Assembly (NCBI RefSeq): GCF_023151555.2
Contig: NZ_CP100425.1
Location: 1,178,001-1,242,000, forward strand
DNA: 64,000 nucleotides
Source of the DNA: Photobacterium sp. CCB-ST2H9
GTDB taxonomy: Bacteria; Pseudomonadota; Gammaproteobacteria; Enterobacterales; Vibrionaceae
Reading direction: 5' to 3'
The translations under genes were made by a program, and so were the position numbers. Each line of letters opens with the position of its first letter. The first letter of the stretch is position 1. Of this stretch, positions 52,739-64,000 are shown piece by piece. A model generated the notes under the pieces. It saw only the letters and a program-made list of their open reading frames with translations. It ran no database searches and was not told the DNA's origin.

Positions 52739-53638
52739 TCAGTTCAGCACATACTCCACGGGCTCTAAGGGCGCTGGCAAATCAGGGTGCCCCAGCGCAT
52801 CCAGCAGGTCACGTTCAATGGTGCGGACAAGGGCATCGGTCGGCAGGTCATTTTCATCCCGGCCAAAGGGGTCTTCCAGCTCGTCACCGATGGCATCCAG
52901 TCCGAAGAAGGTATAACTGACGATTGTCGTGAATACCGGCGCCAACCAGCCCAGAGGCTCGGCCATCGCGAAGGGCAGCAGGAGACAGAAGATATAAATA
53001 GTCCGGTGCAGCAACAGGGTATAGGGAAACGGCAGGGGTGTGCCCTTGATCCGCTCGCAGGTTGCCTGTGCTTCCGACAGTCCGTGCAGGCATTTCTCCA
53101 GCGTGATGTAACGCCAGTCACTGATGGCATTGCATGCTGCCAGTTCAGAACATTGACGGCTGATGTTTCTCAAAATGCCGTCACTGATGTTCTGGCCGTA
53201 GGTCCCGGGGATGTTTGACACCCAAGGGCCTGCGGCATGCAGTTCATTTTCACCGCGCAGGCGGGCATTCAGGGCATGGGCAAATCCGCACAGTTCTCTG
53301 AGCATGGCTTCGCGTCTGGCCGGATCGGGGATGGCAATGCTGGCTCTGGCAAAAGAACGCATTTCAATCATCACTTTGCCCCAGGCCTGACGGCCTTCCC
53401 ACCAGCGGCCATAACAGGCGTTATTCCGGAAACTCATAAAGATGGACAGGGAAATCCCGAGCAACGTAAAGGGCGTTGCATTCACGCGGGAAAATAGCGC
53501 CGGATAAAGCACCTCGATGAAGACAATCATTGATGCCAGCGCCGTGACCATCAGGCTGCGGAGCGCAATGCGTTTGGCAATGGATCCTTTTAATGAAAAA
53601 AGGATATCCGATAATTTCGGTTTGGGATGGACGATCAT
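52739..53638 (-). CDS. Bestrophin-like (YneE family) chloride-channel protein
   Basis: A 299-residue membrane protein of the bestrophin/UPF0187 type. MIVHPKPKLSDILFSLKGSI matches the YneE-like start. FTLLGISLSIFMSFRNNACYGRWWEGRQAWG is the family core, and the later PLGWLAPVFTTIVSYTFFGLDAIGDELEDPFG is the conserved aspartate/proline region. It forms a pentameric anion channel in characterised homologues. The ATG at 53638 fits family length; a frame from 53692 is longer. Confidence 0.88.
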   Translation of the reverse strand: MIVHPKPKLSDILFSLKGSIAKRIALRSLMVTALASMIVFIEVLYPALFSRVNATPFTLLGISLSIFMSFRNNACYGRWWEGRQAWGKVMIEMRSFARASIAIPDPARREAMLRELCGFAHALNARLRGENELHAAGPWVSNIPGTYGQNISDGILRNISRQCSELAACNAISDWRYITLEKCLHGLSEAQATCERIKGTPLPFPYTLLLHRTIYIFCLLLPFAMAEPLGWLAPVFTTIVSYTFFGLDAIGDELEDPFGRDENDLPTDALVRTIERDLLDALGHPDLPAPLEPVEYVLN

Positions 53639-54217
53639 GGGATACCTGAACTCTTTTGGGAAAGCCTGTTTTGAATCAGTTTCTGTTTGCACAGAAATTA
53701 TGTTTTATATTATTTATGGTTGATGGTTCGGCAGCGTTTTGTGATGAGTTATATTTCAGCTGGCTGTTGATTAAAGCGTATTCAGCCCGTTTTTAATGGT
53801 CAAATAGATTGTTTTGATTGGATGATAAATACGATTGATGAAGATGATTTATCGCAGGGGATATTCATTTGTTGCGGGGAATAAAAAATCAGGTGGATTT
53901 ATTTTCTGCTTGCGTGATGTTTGCTTTTATATATCTTAATGGGCTGAGATGAAAGCACTTTCTGATATTTTACCGCCCTGATAGATACAATTTATTACCT
54001 CTTCAATAATATCAATTAGACGCCACGCTTAAACCGCCATAATCTTTGATTCAGATCATTTTAAATGCAGACCTTATTCCTGGTCCCGCATGAAATTCAT
54101 CTGCAAAAAATGAAACGGATGTCAGTTTGAATCAGAGAACGCTGAATTTCTGATCATGCGCCGTGACTTTCATGAACGCATTCGCAACCGCTGACACCTA
54201 ATCTGAGGCTTACTTTT
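53639..54217. promoter_or_regulatory. Regulatory region of the YdeP-oxidase operon
   Basis: About 580 bp without a gene, AT-rich. TTGAT-TCAG-ATCAT (54046-54059) matches the FNR consensus TTGAT-N4-ATCAA at nine of ten positions. It lies about 160 bp before the YdeP-like start, so oxygen-dependent control of the following operon is possible. Confidence 0.45.
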
Positions 54218-56542
54218 ATGAACCACAAAGAAAATATCAGAGATTACAACGGCCCGGCTGCAGGCTGGGGAGCGTTGAAAAGTGTCACCAAAAGCTGGCT
54301 GGGCAGTGAGAATGCGTTTCGAAATCTCAGGGCAATGCTGAAAACAAACCAGAATGGCGGCTTTGACTGTCCGGGATGCGCCTGGGGAGAATCGCCGGAA
54401 GACGGGTTAGTGAAGTTCTGTGAAAACGGCGCCAAAGCGGTGAACTGGGAAGCAAGCGGGCGTCTGGTTGATCCGAATTTCTTTGCGCAATACAGCGTCT
54501 CTGAGCTGCTGAAACAAAGTGACTACTGGCTGGAATATCAGGGGCGGCTGTCTCACCCGATGCGTTACAACGCGGAAAGCGATCATTATGAGCCCATCAG
54601 TTGGCAAGATGCTTTCGCACTGATTGCGAGACACCTGAACAACCTTGAATCGCCGGATCAGGCGGAGTTCTACACCTCAGGCCGTGCCAGCAACGAAGCC
54701 GCTTATCTGTATCAGCTGTTTGTCCGTGCCTTCGGCACCAATAACTTTCCGGATTGCTCGAACATGTGCCATGAGGCCAGCGGGATTGGGATGTCCGAGA
54801 CCATTGGGGTCGGCAAAGGCACGGTGGTGTTTAAAGATCTGGAGCTGGCTGATGCCATCTTCGTGATCGGCCAGAACCCGGGCACTAATCACCCGCGGAT
54901 GCTGGAGCCATTGCGGGAAGCGGTGAAACGCGGCGCGCAGGTGGTCTGTTTTAACCCGCTGAAAGAGCGTGGTCTGGAACGTTTTCAGCACCCGCAGCAC
55001 CCGTTTGAAATGCTGAGCAATGGCTCGGAACCCACCAACACCGCTTATTTCCGCCCGGCACTCGGCGGCGACATGGCTGCGATGCGCGGCATGGCGAAGT
55101 TTTTACTGAATTGGGAGCGTGAGGCGCAGGAAAAAGGTGAACCGGCCGTGTTCGACCATGACTTCATTGAACGTCACACCACAGGACTGGATCAGTATCT
55201 GGCCGAAGTCGATGCCACCAGCTGGGATCACATTGTTGAGCAATCGGGTCTGACGCTAGCGGAAATTGAAATGGCAGCGCGCATGTACCGCCGTGCCGAA
55301 AGGGTCGTGATGTGCTGGGCGATGGGTCTGACGCAACACCGCCACTCGGTGCCGACCATTCAGGAGGTCGTCAATCTGCAACTGCTGCGCGGTAATGTCG
55401 GGAAACCGGGGGCAGGACTGTCACCGGTGCGCGGGCACAGTAATGTGCAGGGTGACCGTACGATGGGGATTGATGAACAGCCGCCGGAATCCCTGCTGAA
55501 TGCACTGGAAGACCGGTTCAGATTCCGGGCACCCCGGATGCACGGTCATAACGCGGTTCTGGCCATTCAGGCGATGGAAGAAAAGCGTGCCAAAGTCTTT
55601 GTCGGTCTGGGCGGTAACTTTGCACAGGCAACTCCGGATACGCCGCGCACCCATGCAGCGCTGCGCAACTGTGACCTGACCGTGCAAATCTCAACCAAGC
55701 TCAACCGGGGTCATCTGGTGACCGGGCGGGAAGCGCTGATCCTGCCGTGTCTGGGCCGGACTGAAGTGGATCTGCAGGCAGAAGGCCCGCAGGGGGTTAC
55801 CGTGGAAGACACGTTCAGTATGGTTCATATCTCCTATGGTCAGCTGAAACCCCGTTCACCTCAGCTGCGTTCTGAGCCGGCCATTATTGCAGGGATGGCG
55901 AAAGCGACGTTGGGCGATCATCCGGTGAACTGGGACTGGGTCGTGGCGGATTACAGCCGGATTCGGGACCTGATTGCCGATACGATTCCGGGTTTTGAGA
56001 ACTTCAACGAAAAGCTGAAACATCCGGGCGGTTTTCATCTGGGGAATGCGGCCGCACAGCGGCAATGGCATACCCCGAGCGGAAAGGCGCAGTTCACACC
56101 TTGTGAACTGCCCGGACAGCTGGTGAATGAAACGGTGCTGGCGCGTGGCGAAAAGCCGGATCTGATCCTGCAAACCATGCGCTCGCATGACCAGTACAAC
56201 ACTACCCTCTATGGTCTGGATGACCGTTACCGTGGCGTCTTCGGCATCCGGGAGGTGGTGTTTGCCAATGAAGCGGATATCCGTCGCCTCGGGTTCGAAC
56301 CGGGCGAAAAAGTGGATCTGGTCTCTTTGTGGGAAGACGGAAAAGAGCGTCGGGTCTCCGGATTTATGCTGGTCGCCTACGACATTCCGTCCGGTCAGGC
56401 AGCCTCTTATTACCCGGAAACCAACCCGCTGGTGCCGCTGGAAAGCTACGGTGACCGGACCTACACCCCGACATCGAAATTTGTGGCGATCCGACTGGAA
56501 AAAGCACAGGCAGACAACCGGATTCCGTCGTCTGCGGTATGA
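54218..56542 (+). CDS. FdhF/YdeP-family molybdopterin oxidoreductase, copy 2
   Basis: A 774-residue paralogue of the gene at 43692, sharing nearly every motif: DCPGCAW, FCENGAKAVNWEASG, FYTSGRASNEAAYLYQLF, NFPDCSNMCHEASG with Cys-His at the active-site position, GIGMSETIGVGKGTV, NPGTNHPRM, GKPGAGLSPVRGHSNVQGDRTMGI, and the C-terminal RSHDQYNTTLYGLDDRYRGVFG. It lacks a signal peptide, so a cytoplasmic bis-MGD enzyme. GAGG precedes the ATG. The cyanide-insensitive oxidase genes follow 86 bp downstream with no terminator, implying one operon. Confidence 0.92.
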   Translation: MNHKENIRDYNGPAAGWGALKSVTKSWLGSENAFRNLRAMLKTNQNGGFDCPGCAWGESPEDGLVKFCENGAKAVNWEASGRLVDPNFFAQYSVSELLKQSDYWLEYQGRLSHPMRYNAESDHYEPISWQDAFALIARHLNNLESPDQAEFYTSGRASNEAAYLYQLFVRAFGTNNFPDCSNMCHEASGIGMSETIGVGKGTVVFKDLELADAIFVIGQNPGTNHPRMLEPLREAVKRGAQVVCFNPLKERGLERFQHPQHPFEMLSNGSEPTNTAYFRPALGGDMAAMRGMAKFLLNWEREAQEKGEPAVFDHDFIERHTTGLDQYLAEVDATSWDHIVEQSGLTLAEIEMAARMYRRAERVVMCWAMGLTQHRHSVPTIQEVVNLQLLRGNVGKPGAGLSPVRGHSNVQGDRTMGIDEQPPESLLNALEDRFRFRAPRMHGHNAVLAIQAMEEKRAKVFVGLGGNFAQATPDTPRTHAALRNCDLTVQISTKLNRGHLVTGREALILPCLGRTEVDLQAEGPQGVTVEDTFSMVHISYGQLKPRSPQLRSEPAIIAGMAKATLGDHPVNWDWVVADYSRIRDLIADTIPGFENFNEKLKHPGGFHLGNAAAQRQWHTPSGKAQFTPCELPGQLVNETVLARGEKPDLILQTMRSHDQYNTTLYGLDDRYRGVFGIREVVFANEADIRRLGFEPGEKVDLVSLWEDGKERRVSGFMLVAYDIPSGQAASYYPETNPLVPLESYGDRTYTPTSKFVAIRLEKAQADNRIPSSAV

Positions 56543-56628
56543 ATCAATTGTGATTCGCTGAACGTTTCAAACGGCAGCCGGCAGCGGCTGACCTGATCAG
56601 ATAAGTTGTTATCGAAAAGGATAGTTGT

Positions 56629-58008
56629 ATGTTTCATCTGGAAGCATTAGATCTCGCGCGGATTCAGTTCGCGTTTACGGTCTCTTTTCATATTATCTTT
56701 CCTGCCATCACCATCGGCTTAGCCAGCTACCTGGCTGTGCTGGAATGGCGCTGGCTGAAAACCGGAAATCAGGTTTACAAAAATCTGTATTACTTCTGGT
56801 CGAAAATCTTTGCCGTCAATTTTGGCATGGGCGTGGTATCCGGGCTCGTGATGTCTTACGAGTTTGGCACCAACTGGGCGCGTTTTTCCGATTTCGCGGG
56901 CAGCGTGACCGGACCGTTATTAACCTATGAGGTACTGACGGCTTTCTTCCTTGAGGCTGGTTTCCTGGGCGTGATGCTGTTTGGCTGGGAACGTGTCAGC
57001 CGCAGGATGCACTTTTTCGCAACCGTGATGGTGGCGATCGGGACGCTGATCTCGACCTTCTGGATTCTGTCTTCGAACAGCTGGATGCAGACGCCGCAGG
57101 GTATTGAAATTGTGGACGGCCGCATTGTGCCGCTCGACTGGTTCAAAATCGTGTTTAACCCGTCTTTCCCGTACCGTCTGGTGCACATGGCGCTGGCTGC
57201 TTTCCTGTCGACTGCCTTTTTCGTGGCGGCATCCGCAGCATGGCACTTACTGCGCGGACGCAATACCGCTGAAATCCGGAAAATGCTGTCGATGGCGATG
57301 TGGATGATTCTGCTGGTTGCGCCGATTCAGGCTTTTGTCGGCGATGCCCATGGGCTGAATACGCTGGAACACCAGCCCGCTAAAATCGCTGCCATTGAAG
57401 GTCACTGGGACAACAAACCGGGTGAGGCCACCCCGCTGATTCTGTTTGGGATTCCGGATATGGATGCGGAGAAGACCCGCTACAGCCTGGAAATTCCTTA
57501 TTTAGGCAGCCTGATTCTGACCCACAGTCTGGACAAGCAGATTCCGGCACTGAAAAGCTTTCCGAAAGAAGACCGTCCGAATTCAACCCTTGTGTTCTGG
57601 AGCTTTCGCATCATGGCGGGTCTGGGCATGCTGATGCTGCTTTCCAGCCTGGTGGCCCTGGTGCTGCGTCGCAAAGGAACACTGTATCAGAATAAAACCT
57701 TCCTGCGTTTCATGCTGATGATGGGCCCGTCGGGGCTGATTGCGCTGCTGGCTGGGTGGTTCACAACCGAAGTCGGCCGTCAGCCCTGGGTCGTTTACGG
57801 CATGATGCGGACGCATGACGCGGTCTCGAATCATGACGTGGTCCAGATGACCATCTCGCTGGCTGTGTTTGTGGTGGTGTACTTTTCAGTGTTCACCGTC
57901 GGGATTGGCTACATGATGCGGCTCGTCAACAAAGGCCCGAAAGGCTTATACGGACTTCAGCCACAAGAAGGGCTGCCATCGCTGAAACCTCAGTCGGTCA
58001 CGGAATAA
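56629..58008 (+). CDS. cioA: Cytochrome bd-type quinol oxidase subunit I (CIO/CioA type)
   Basis: A 459-residue CydA-family subunit with about nine helices. SFHIIFPAITIG holds the haem-ligand histidine and YRLVHMALAAF the second. LTYEVLTAFFLEAGFLG and GWFTTEVGRQPWVVYGMMRT are hallmark motifs. The quinol loop is short and the protein is smaller than E. coli CydA (522), placing it in the cyanide-insensitive (CIO) branch. It oxidises quinol in the inner membrane and passes electrons to O2. AAAGGA precedes the ATG. Confidence 0.93.
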   Translation: MFHLEALDLARIQFAFTVSFHIIFPAITIGLASYLAVLEWRWLKTGNQVYKNLYYFWSKIFAVNFGMGVVSGLVMSYEFGTNWARFSDFAGSVTGPLLTYEVLTAFFLEAGFLGVMLFGWERVSRRMHFFATVMVAIGTLISTFWILSSNSWMQTPQGIEIVDGRIVPLDWFKIVFNPSFPYRLVHMALAAFLSTAFFVAASAAWHLLRGRNTAEIRKMLSMAMWMILLVAPIQAFVGDAHGLNTLEHQPAKIAAIEGHWDNKPGEATPLILFGIPDMDAEKTRYSLEIPYLGSLILTHSLDKQIPALKSFPKEDRPNSTLVFWSFRIMAGLGMLMLLSSLVALVLRRKGTLYQNKTFLRFMLMMGPSGLIALLAGWFTTEVGRQPWVVYGMMRTHDAVSNHDVVQMTISLAVFVVVYFSVFTVGIGYMMRLVNKGPKGLYGLQPQEGLPSLKPQSVTE

Positions 58009-58020
58009 GGAAGTGGAATC

Positions 58021-59037
58021 ATGAATATACAAGGTATCGATCTGTCGATTATCTGGAGCGTTCTCATTGCCTTCGGCATCATGATGTACGTGATTCTGGA
58101 TGGTTTCGATTTAGGACTGGGCATCCTGTTTCCGTTTATTTCCGATTCGGAAGAGCGGGATGTCATGATGAATACCGTCGCACCGGTTTGGGACGGGAAT
58201 GAAACCTGGATTGTTTTTGGTGCGGCGGCAATGTTCGGGGCATTTCCGCTCGCGTATTCACTCATTTTTGAGGCGCTCTATCTGCCGCTGATTTTTGTGC
58301 TGGCCGGGCTGATCCTCCGCGGCGTTGCCTTTGAATTTCGCTTTAAAGCGGAACCAGAGAAGCGTCATATCTGGGATAAAGCTTTTATTGCCGGGTCTGT
58401 GCTGGCGACCTTTTTCCAGGGCGTGGCACTGGGCACGTATGTCTCAGGGATTCCGGTGGTGGACCGCCAGTTCGCGGGTGGCGCATTTGACTGGTTCGCA
58501 CCGTTCCCGCTCTTCTGTGGTGTGGGGCTGGTCCTGACCTACGCGTTGCTGGGCAGCACCTGGCTGCTGATTAAAACGGAAGGGATGCTGGAAGCGCGGA
58601 TGCGTCATTACAGTCGTCCGCTGGCTTATCTGCTGGCATGGGTGATCGTACTCACTTGCGGATGGACGGCATTCATTCATAAAGATATCGCACACCGCTG
58701 GTTCCATGGTTCACACTGGCTGCTGACCGGCGCCATCGCCGTGCTGGCCGTGATCGCCTTGTATGCACTGCAAAAGAGCCTGCGAGAACGTCACTCTCAT
58801 AAGCCGTTTATCTCGACACTGGGATTGGTCTTTCTGGGGTATGCGGGTCTGGTGCTGAGTGTTTGGCCTAATATTGTGCCGCCGTCGATTGATTTCTGGG
58901 AAGCGGCATCGCCAACGACCAGTCAGTTGTTTGCATTAATAGGCACCTTACTGATTTTACCGGTGATCCTGATGTACACCTTGTGGGGATATCATGTCTT
59001 TCGGGGTAAGGTGAAACCGGGGGATGCATATCACTGA
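58021..59037 (+). CDS. cioB: Cytochrome bd-type quinol oxidase subunit II (CioB type)
   Basis: A 338-residue CydB-family subunit with about eight helices. VILDGFDLGLGILFPF, WDGNETWIVFGAAAMFGAFPLAYS and RGVAFEFRFK are the family signatures. It is translated from the cioA mRNA, 12 bp after its stop, with AAGGAAG. It completes the quinol oxidase. The small CydX/DUF2474 partner expected after cioB is not present here; a strong terminator follows. Confidence 0.94.
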   Translation: MNIQGIDLSIIWSVLIAFGIMMYVILDGFDLGLGILFPFISDSEERDVMMNTVAPVWDGNETWIVFGAAAMFGAFPLAYSLIFEALYLPLIFVLAGLILRGVAFEFRFKAEPEKRHIWDKAFIAGSVLATFFQGVALGTYVSGIPVVDRQFAGGAFDWFAPFPLFCGVGLVLTYALLGSTWLLIKTEGMLEARMRHYSRPLAYLLAWVIVLTCGWTAFIHKDIAHRWFHGSHWLLTGAIAVLAVIALYALQKSLRERHSHKPFISTLGLVFLGYAGLVLSVWPNIVPPSIDFWEAASPTTSQLFALIGTLLILPVILMYTLWGYHVFRGKVKPGDAYH

Positions 59038-59066
59038 TTCCAGCTCATCACAGTCGGAATAACGAG

Positions 59067-59097
59067 AAACGGGCACCGCAGATTGCGTGCCCGTTTT
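59067..59097 (+). terminator. Terminator after cioB
   Basis: Perfect 10-bp stem AAACGGGCAC / GTGCCCGTTT with a 10-nt loop; the stem itself ends in Ts. Confidence 0.88.
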
Positions 59098-59150
59098 GCA
59101 TTCGGAAAGCTATCAATCTATGCAATTTATGGGTAAATGCCCGCAGATAA

Positions 59151-59360
59151 TTAATCAGATAAATATTGCTGTTTGTATTTCGACACTTTGGCAAAAAATG
59201 GCAGGGTGCATCCGATGAAAAGAATGACCACTGCAAACTCAATCATTTCATATTCAACCAACATAAACGCAGAAAATAAAAATAATAAAACAAGAAATAT
59301 AATAATAGAGATATGCACGTATGGATGTTTTTTTGAGAATTTAGCATATTTCACGATCAT
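59151..59360 (-). CDS. Small two-helix membrane protein
   Basis: A 69-residue protein with two hydrophobic helices (ISIIIFLVLLFLFSAFMLV and IEFAVVILFIGCTLPFF) separated by a short acidic turn, and a basic N-terminus. GAGGG precedes the ATG at 59360. It is AT-rich compared with neighbours. No family recognised. Confidence 0.6.
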   Translation of the reverse strand: MIVKYAKFSKKHPYVHISIIIFLVLLFLFSAFMLVEYEMIEFAVVILFIGCTLPFFAKVSKYKQQYLSD

Positions 59361-59717
59361 CATATCCCTCTTTAATATTCATTAAACTGATGATTGGATA
59401 GAGCCAAGAGACGCAAATATAAATATGATGCTTTGATAAAGCATTTCTTTTATTTTCTGTTGACTGAAGTATACGACAGAATTCACAGTTTTACTGAGTT
59501 TAGATGAGTTTACAAAAAGAGAAATGTTAAATATTCGTTGAATAACAGTTATTTAGGTTGATTTCCGAACTGGTGTGATCGTGAGAGACCACCCAGTTTG
59601 TGCTGGGACAATTCTGTCTGTGAGCACTGTTCACATGTTAAAAGGCACTTCTCAGAGAAGTGCCTTGTTGTGGTTGCGAATGAGACCGTTTATTTCAGAA
59701 CATCGACTTCAGATCTT
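59361..59717. other. Intergenic region between small membrane gene and katG
   Basis: About 355 bp, AT-rich at the left. It holds the promoter of the small gene and, at the right, the katG terminator. No gene seen. Confidence 0.5.
59640..59666 (-). terminator. Terminator of katG
   Basis: Perfect 11-bp stem AAGGCACTTCT / AGAAGTGCCTT with a CAG loop (59642-59666), followed by TT on the minus strand, just downstream of the katG stop. Confidence 0.8.
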
Positions 59718-62256
<2,539 letters not shown>

Positions 62257-62688
62257 ATGATCACTTGCGTGATCTTGTACGCATTTATTTTTCTGTTTAA
62301 CATCATTGCCATTCCTTTTTTATCTCTGTTATTTGGCAGTGTGCTGAATTTTTTTGCTTTTTATTTTTCTTTCATTAATTTACTTGCCTCAATTGGGTCG
62401 TTTCTGAGTTACTTGAAATCAATCCTCTTCAGGAAAGAGGAGAGGGGTTTAATTTATAAATCTATACATGGCTTGATTGTATTTTTGTTGTTTTCCGGAT
62501 CTGGGGTAGGGGCGTTTTATTTGCTGTCTGGGAATTTTATGCGCAAGGATAGCTATATCATTGGGGTCGGTGTGCTTTCTGAATCCAGTAAAGAATTGTT
62601 ATTTTCCATCTTATTTTCTGGCGGGATTATTTTGGCGTTTTATCATTCGTTTGGTCTTATCTTCAAAATTTTAAGGTTGATAAAGTAA
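62257..62688 (+). CDS. Polytopic membrane protein of unknown function
   Basis: A 143-residue, very hydrophobic protein with about four helices, encoded by AT-rich DNA unlike the rest of the window. No ribosome site is evident before the ATG, which directly follows a run of eight Ts. No family recognised. It may be acquired DNA. Confidence 0.55.
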   Translation: MITCVILYAFIFLFNIIAIPFLSLLFGSVLNFFAFYFSFINLLASIGSFLSYLKSILFRKEERGLIYKSIHGLIVFLLFSGSGVGAFYLLSGNFMRKDSYIIGVGVLSESSKELLFSILFSGGIILAFYHSFGLIFKILRLIK

Positions 62689-62974
62689 TCTTATTTTTGC
62701 CTATCAGATGGAATCTTTTGGCTCATTATTGTTGACGTTATTGCTGGTCGCGCTGCTTTGATTGGGTTTAGTATCCAGGGTGAAGTTGTGAACCTTTGCT
62801 GGCTATCAAAAAAGACTTATTTGTTCCACTCTGCGCAGTTAGAGGCGGTGCTCAAGGTTAGTTTGAGATACGGGAATCATTCTCACATGAATTGAAGGCA
62901 AAGTTGGCGTGAACGATGACCAAATATGACGTGGTTCTTATCGCTGAGATGATCGCTCAAGCGTTATCCATAGA
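62689..62974. other. Intergenic region, AT-rich
   Basis: About 285 bp without a convincing gene or a strong regulatory motif. Confidence 0.45.
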
Positions 62975-63265
62975 ATGAATGTCTATGCTGCATTTAATAA
63001 AAGAGTGCACAGACAATTGAAAACAGAACAAGAAGGAAACGAAATTGCAGCGATTCCCCAACGGATAAGCATGTTGCGAGGTTGCCTCGTACGATTCATG
63101 CAGCTACACGAGGATGTGATCGCTTTTTATTCGATTGATGAATGGTGTCAAGCAAATGATGGCTGCTATTGGTTGAGTACCTCGACAAGCGAGGTGATAT
63201 TTCATGAGCTCTGTATGACGAAATATACGATGTTTTTTATGCGGTACATTATTCATGGGAAATAG
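62975..63265 (+). CDS. Possible small hypothetical protein
   Basis: A 96-residue open frame without strong ribosome site or family. Composition is mixed (HEDVIAFYSIDEWCQANDGCYW). It may be a real small gene, a gene remnant or a chance frame. Confidence 0.25.
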   Translation: MNVYAAFNKRVHRQLKTEQEGNEIAAIPQRISMLRGCLVRFMQLHEDVIAFYSIDEWCQANDGCYWLSTSTSEVIFHELCMTKYTMFFMRYIIHGK

Positions 63266-63327
63266 GTTTAAAATTTTAAACTTTTTGTCGCCTAGAAAAC
63301 GAGAATTTTACAAGTCTCGGAATCAAG

Positions 63328-63918
63328 ATGGAAACGATTGCAAAATTTTTTTTAGTCTCACTATTGATAGTTATCGCTGGATTTATATTCACAAACCCTT
63401 TTGTATTAATGTGCCTTGGGGCGATTGTTAACCTATTTTTCTTTCTTGGTGTCGCCAATCTGTATTACGAACCCATTAAAGACTTATTTGATCAGACACC
63501 CAAGCAGCCGAGTCGACATAAAGATTCATTTTTTGTTCATGTTTTTTCTTTGATCCCGGGGCTTGCGCTCTTACTTGTTGGGTTTGCAATTTATTATCTG
63601 TTTTCATACCTGTATTTGCACACCCCTCAGTACCATAGCGAGCGGGTCTGGTCCGGCACTGCTCAGGTTGTCAGAGCCACTTCCAAGGAAGTTGCTGATT
63701 CTAATAAGATGTTCTGGTTTGTTTTCTTTTATGTTATTGGTGGAATTCTTGCGCTTAAAATTGTCACAGGAGGGAAATCAGAAGATCAAAATTTCGCTCC
63801 CGGTAAAAACCATCATCGTTATCAGCCGCCCACACAAGAAGAGATTGAAGCCAAAAGAGAAAAGAAACGCCGGAATCTTGAGAACCGGAGGAAGCGGAGT
63901 AAAAAGAAGAAAAAGTAA
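63328..63918 (+). CDS. Membrane protein with a basic C-terminal tail, unknown function
   Basis: A 196-residue protein with two N-terminal helices, two more around residues 68-92 and 128-145, and a highly charged tail (EAKREKKRRNLENRRKRSKKKKK). The tail is probably cytoplasmic. It is AT-rich like its neighbours. No family recognised. Confidence 0.6.
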   Translation: METIAKFFLVSLLIVIAGFIFTNPFVLMCLGAIVNLFFFLGVANLYYEPIKDLFDQTPKQPSRHKDSFFVHVFSLIPGLALLLVGFAIYYLFSYLYLHTPQYHSERVWSGTAQVVRATSKEVADSNKMFWFVFFYVIGGILALKIVTGGKSEDQNFAPGKNHHRYQPPTQEEIEAKREKKRRNLENRRKRSKKKKK

Positions 63919-63962
63919 AATTTGTGCCCGTTATTACTGCAGCTTCGAGAGAAACTCAGTTT

Positions 63963-64000
63963 ATGATTCGAATCAGAAATCTTGTCAAACAGAAAAAGCG
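63963..64000 (+). CDS. Possible start of a further gene (3' part outside window)
   Basis: ATG at 63963 with GAGAGA upstream opens MIRIRNLVKQKK at the right edge. Too short to identify. Confidence 0.25.
   Translation, partial: MIRIRNLVKQKK

Overview
The window looks like chromosomal DNA from a marine gammaproteobacterium of the Vibrionaceae, most likely Photobacterium-like. Grounds: a thermolabile-hemolysin-type phospholipase of the Vibrio kind, the tRNA-Cys/Gly/Leu operon, Vibrio-style gene neighbourhoods and roughly 50% GC. I see no insertion sequence, prophage, CRISPR array or replication origin. The last ~2 kb is much more AT-rich and holds orphan membrane proteins.

Layout. 1-2.3 kb: an exporter and an AlaX-type editing protein, divergent from a LysR regulator. 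2.4-10.05 kb: a catabolic cluster (PLP deaminase, RpiR/SIS regulator, N-acyl-D-amino-acid deacylase, RidA, sodium:solute symporter, 2-keto-3-deoxygluconate kinase, KDPG aldolase). Read together, these best fit use of N-acetyl-D-glucosaminate, the C1-oxidised sugar released by chitin-cleaving monooxygenases. 11.1-11.57 kb: three tRNAs. 11.9-15.3 kb: a cysteine-dioxygenase-type gene, an MCE lipoprotein, decayed copies of the dioxygenase gene and a tandem pair of unknown membrane proteins. 15.4-26 kb: mixed metabolic genes, the secreted phospholipase, a GST, two Cys-nucleophile hydrolases, a flavodoxin-like protein, an old-yellow-enzyme reductase and two AraC regulators. 26.4-31.2 kb: an RND efflux pump. 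31.4-33.8 kb: a MerR regulator with two divergent targets that carry typical 19-bp-spacer promoters. 33.9-40.1 kb: LysR/EamA, a luciferase-like oxidoreductase, a hydrolase and a KefB/C-type antiporter.

40.6-59.1 kb is a molybdenum region: a DUF2474-like small membrane protein, moaA-moaB-moaD-moaE (no moaC), two FdhF/YdeP-family molybdopterin oxidoreductases, fdhD, mobA, a LysR regulator, and a cyanide-insensitive bd-type quinol oxidase directly downstream of the second YdeP-like gene. The simplest reading is a molybdoenzyme paired with a quinol oxidase, with its cofactor supply nearby. Envelope genes (a DUF4105 protein, a small lipoprotein, a bestrophin-like channel) are interleaved. The window closes with katG and the AT-rich orphan block.

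All assignments come from reading the translated sequence and motifs; no database search was run.
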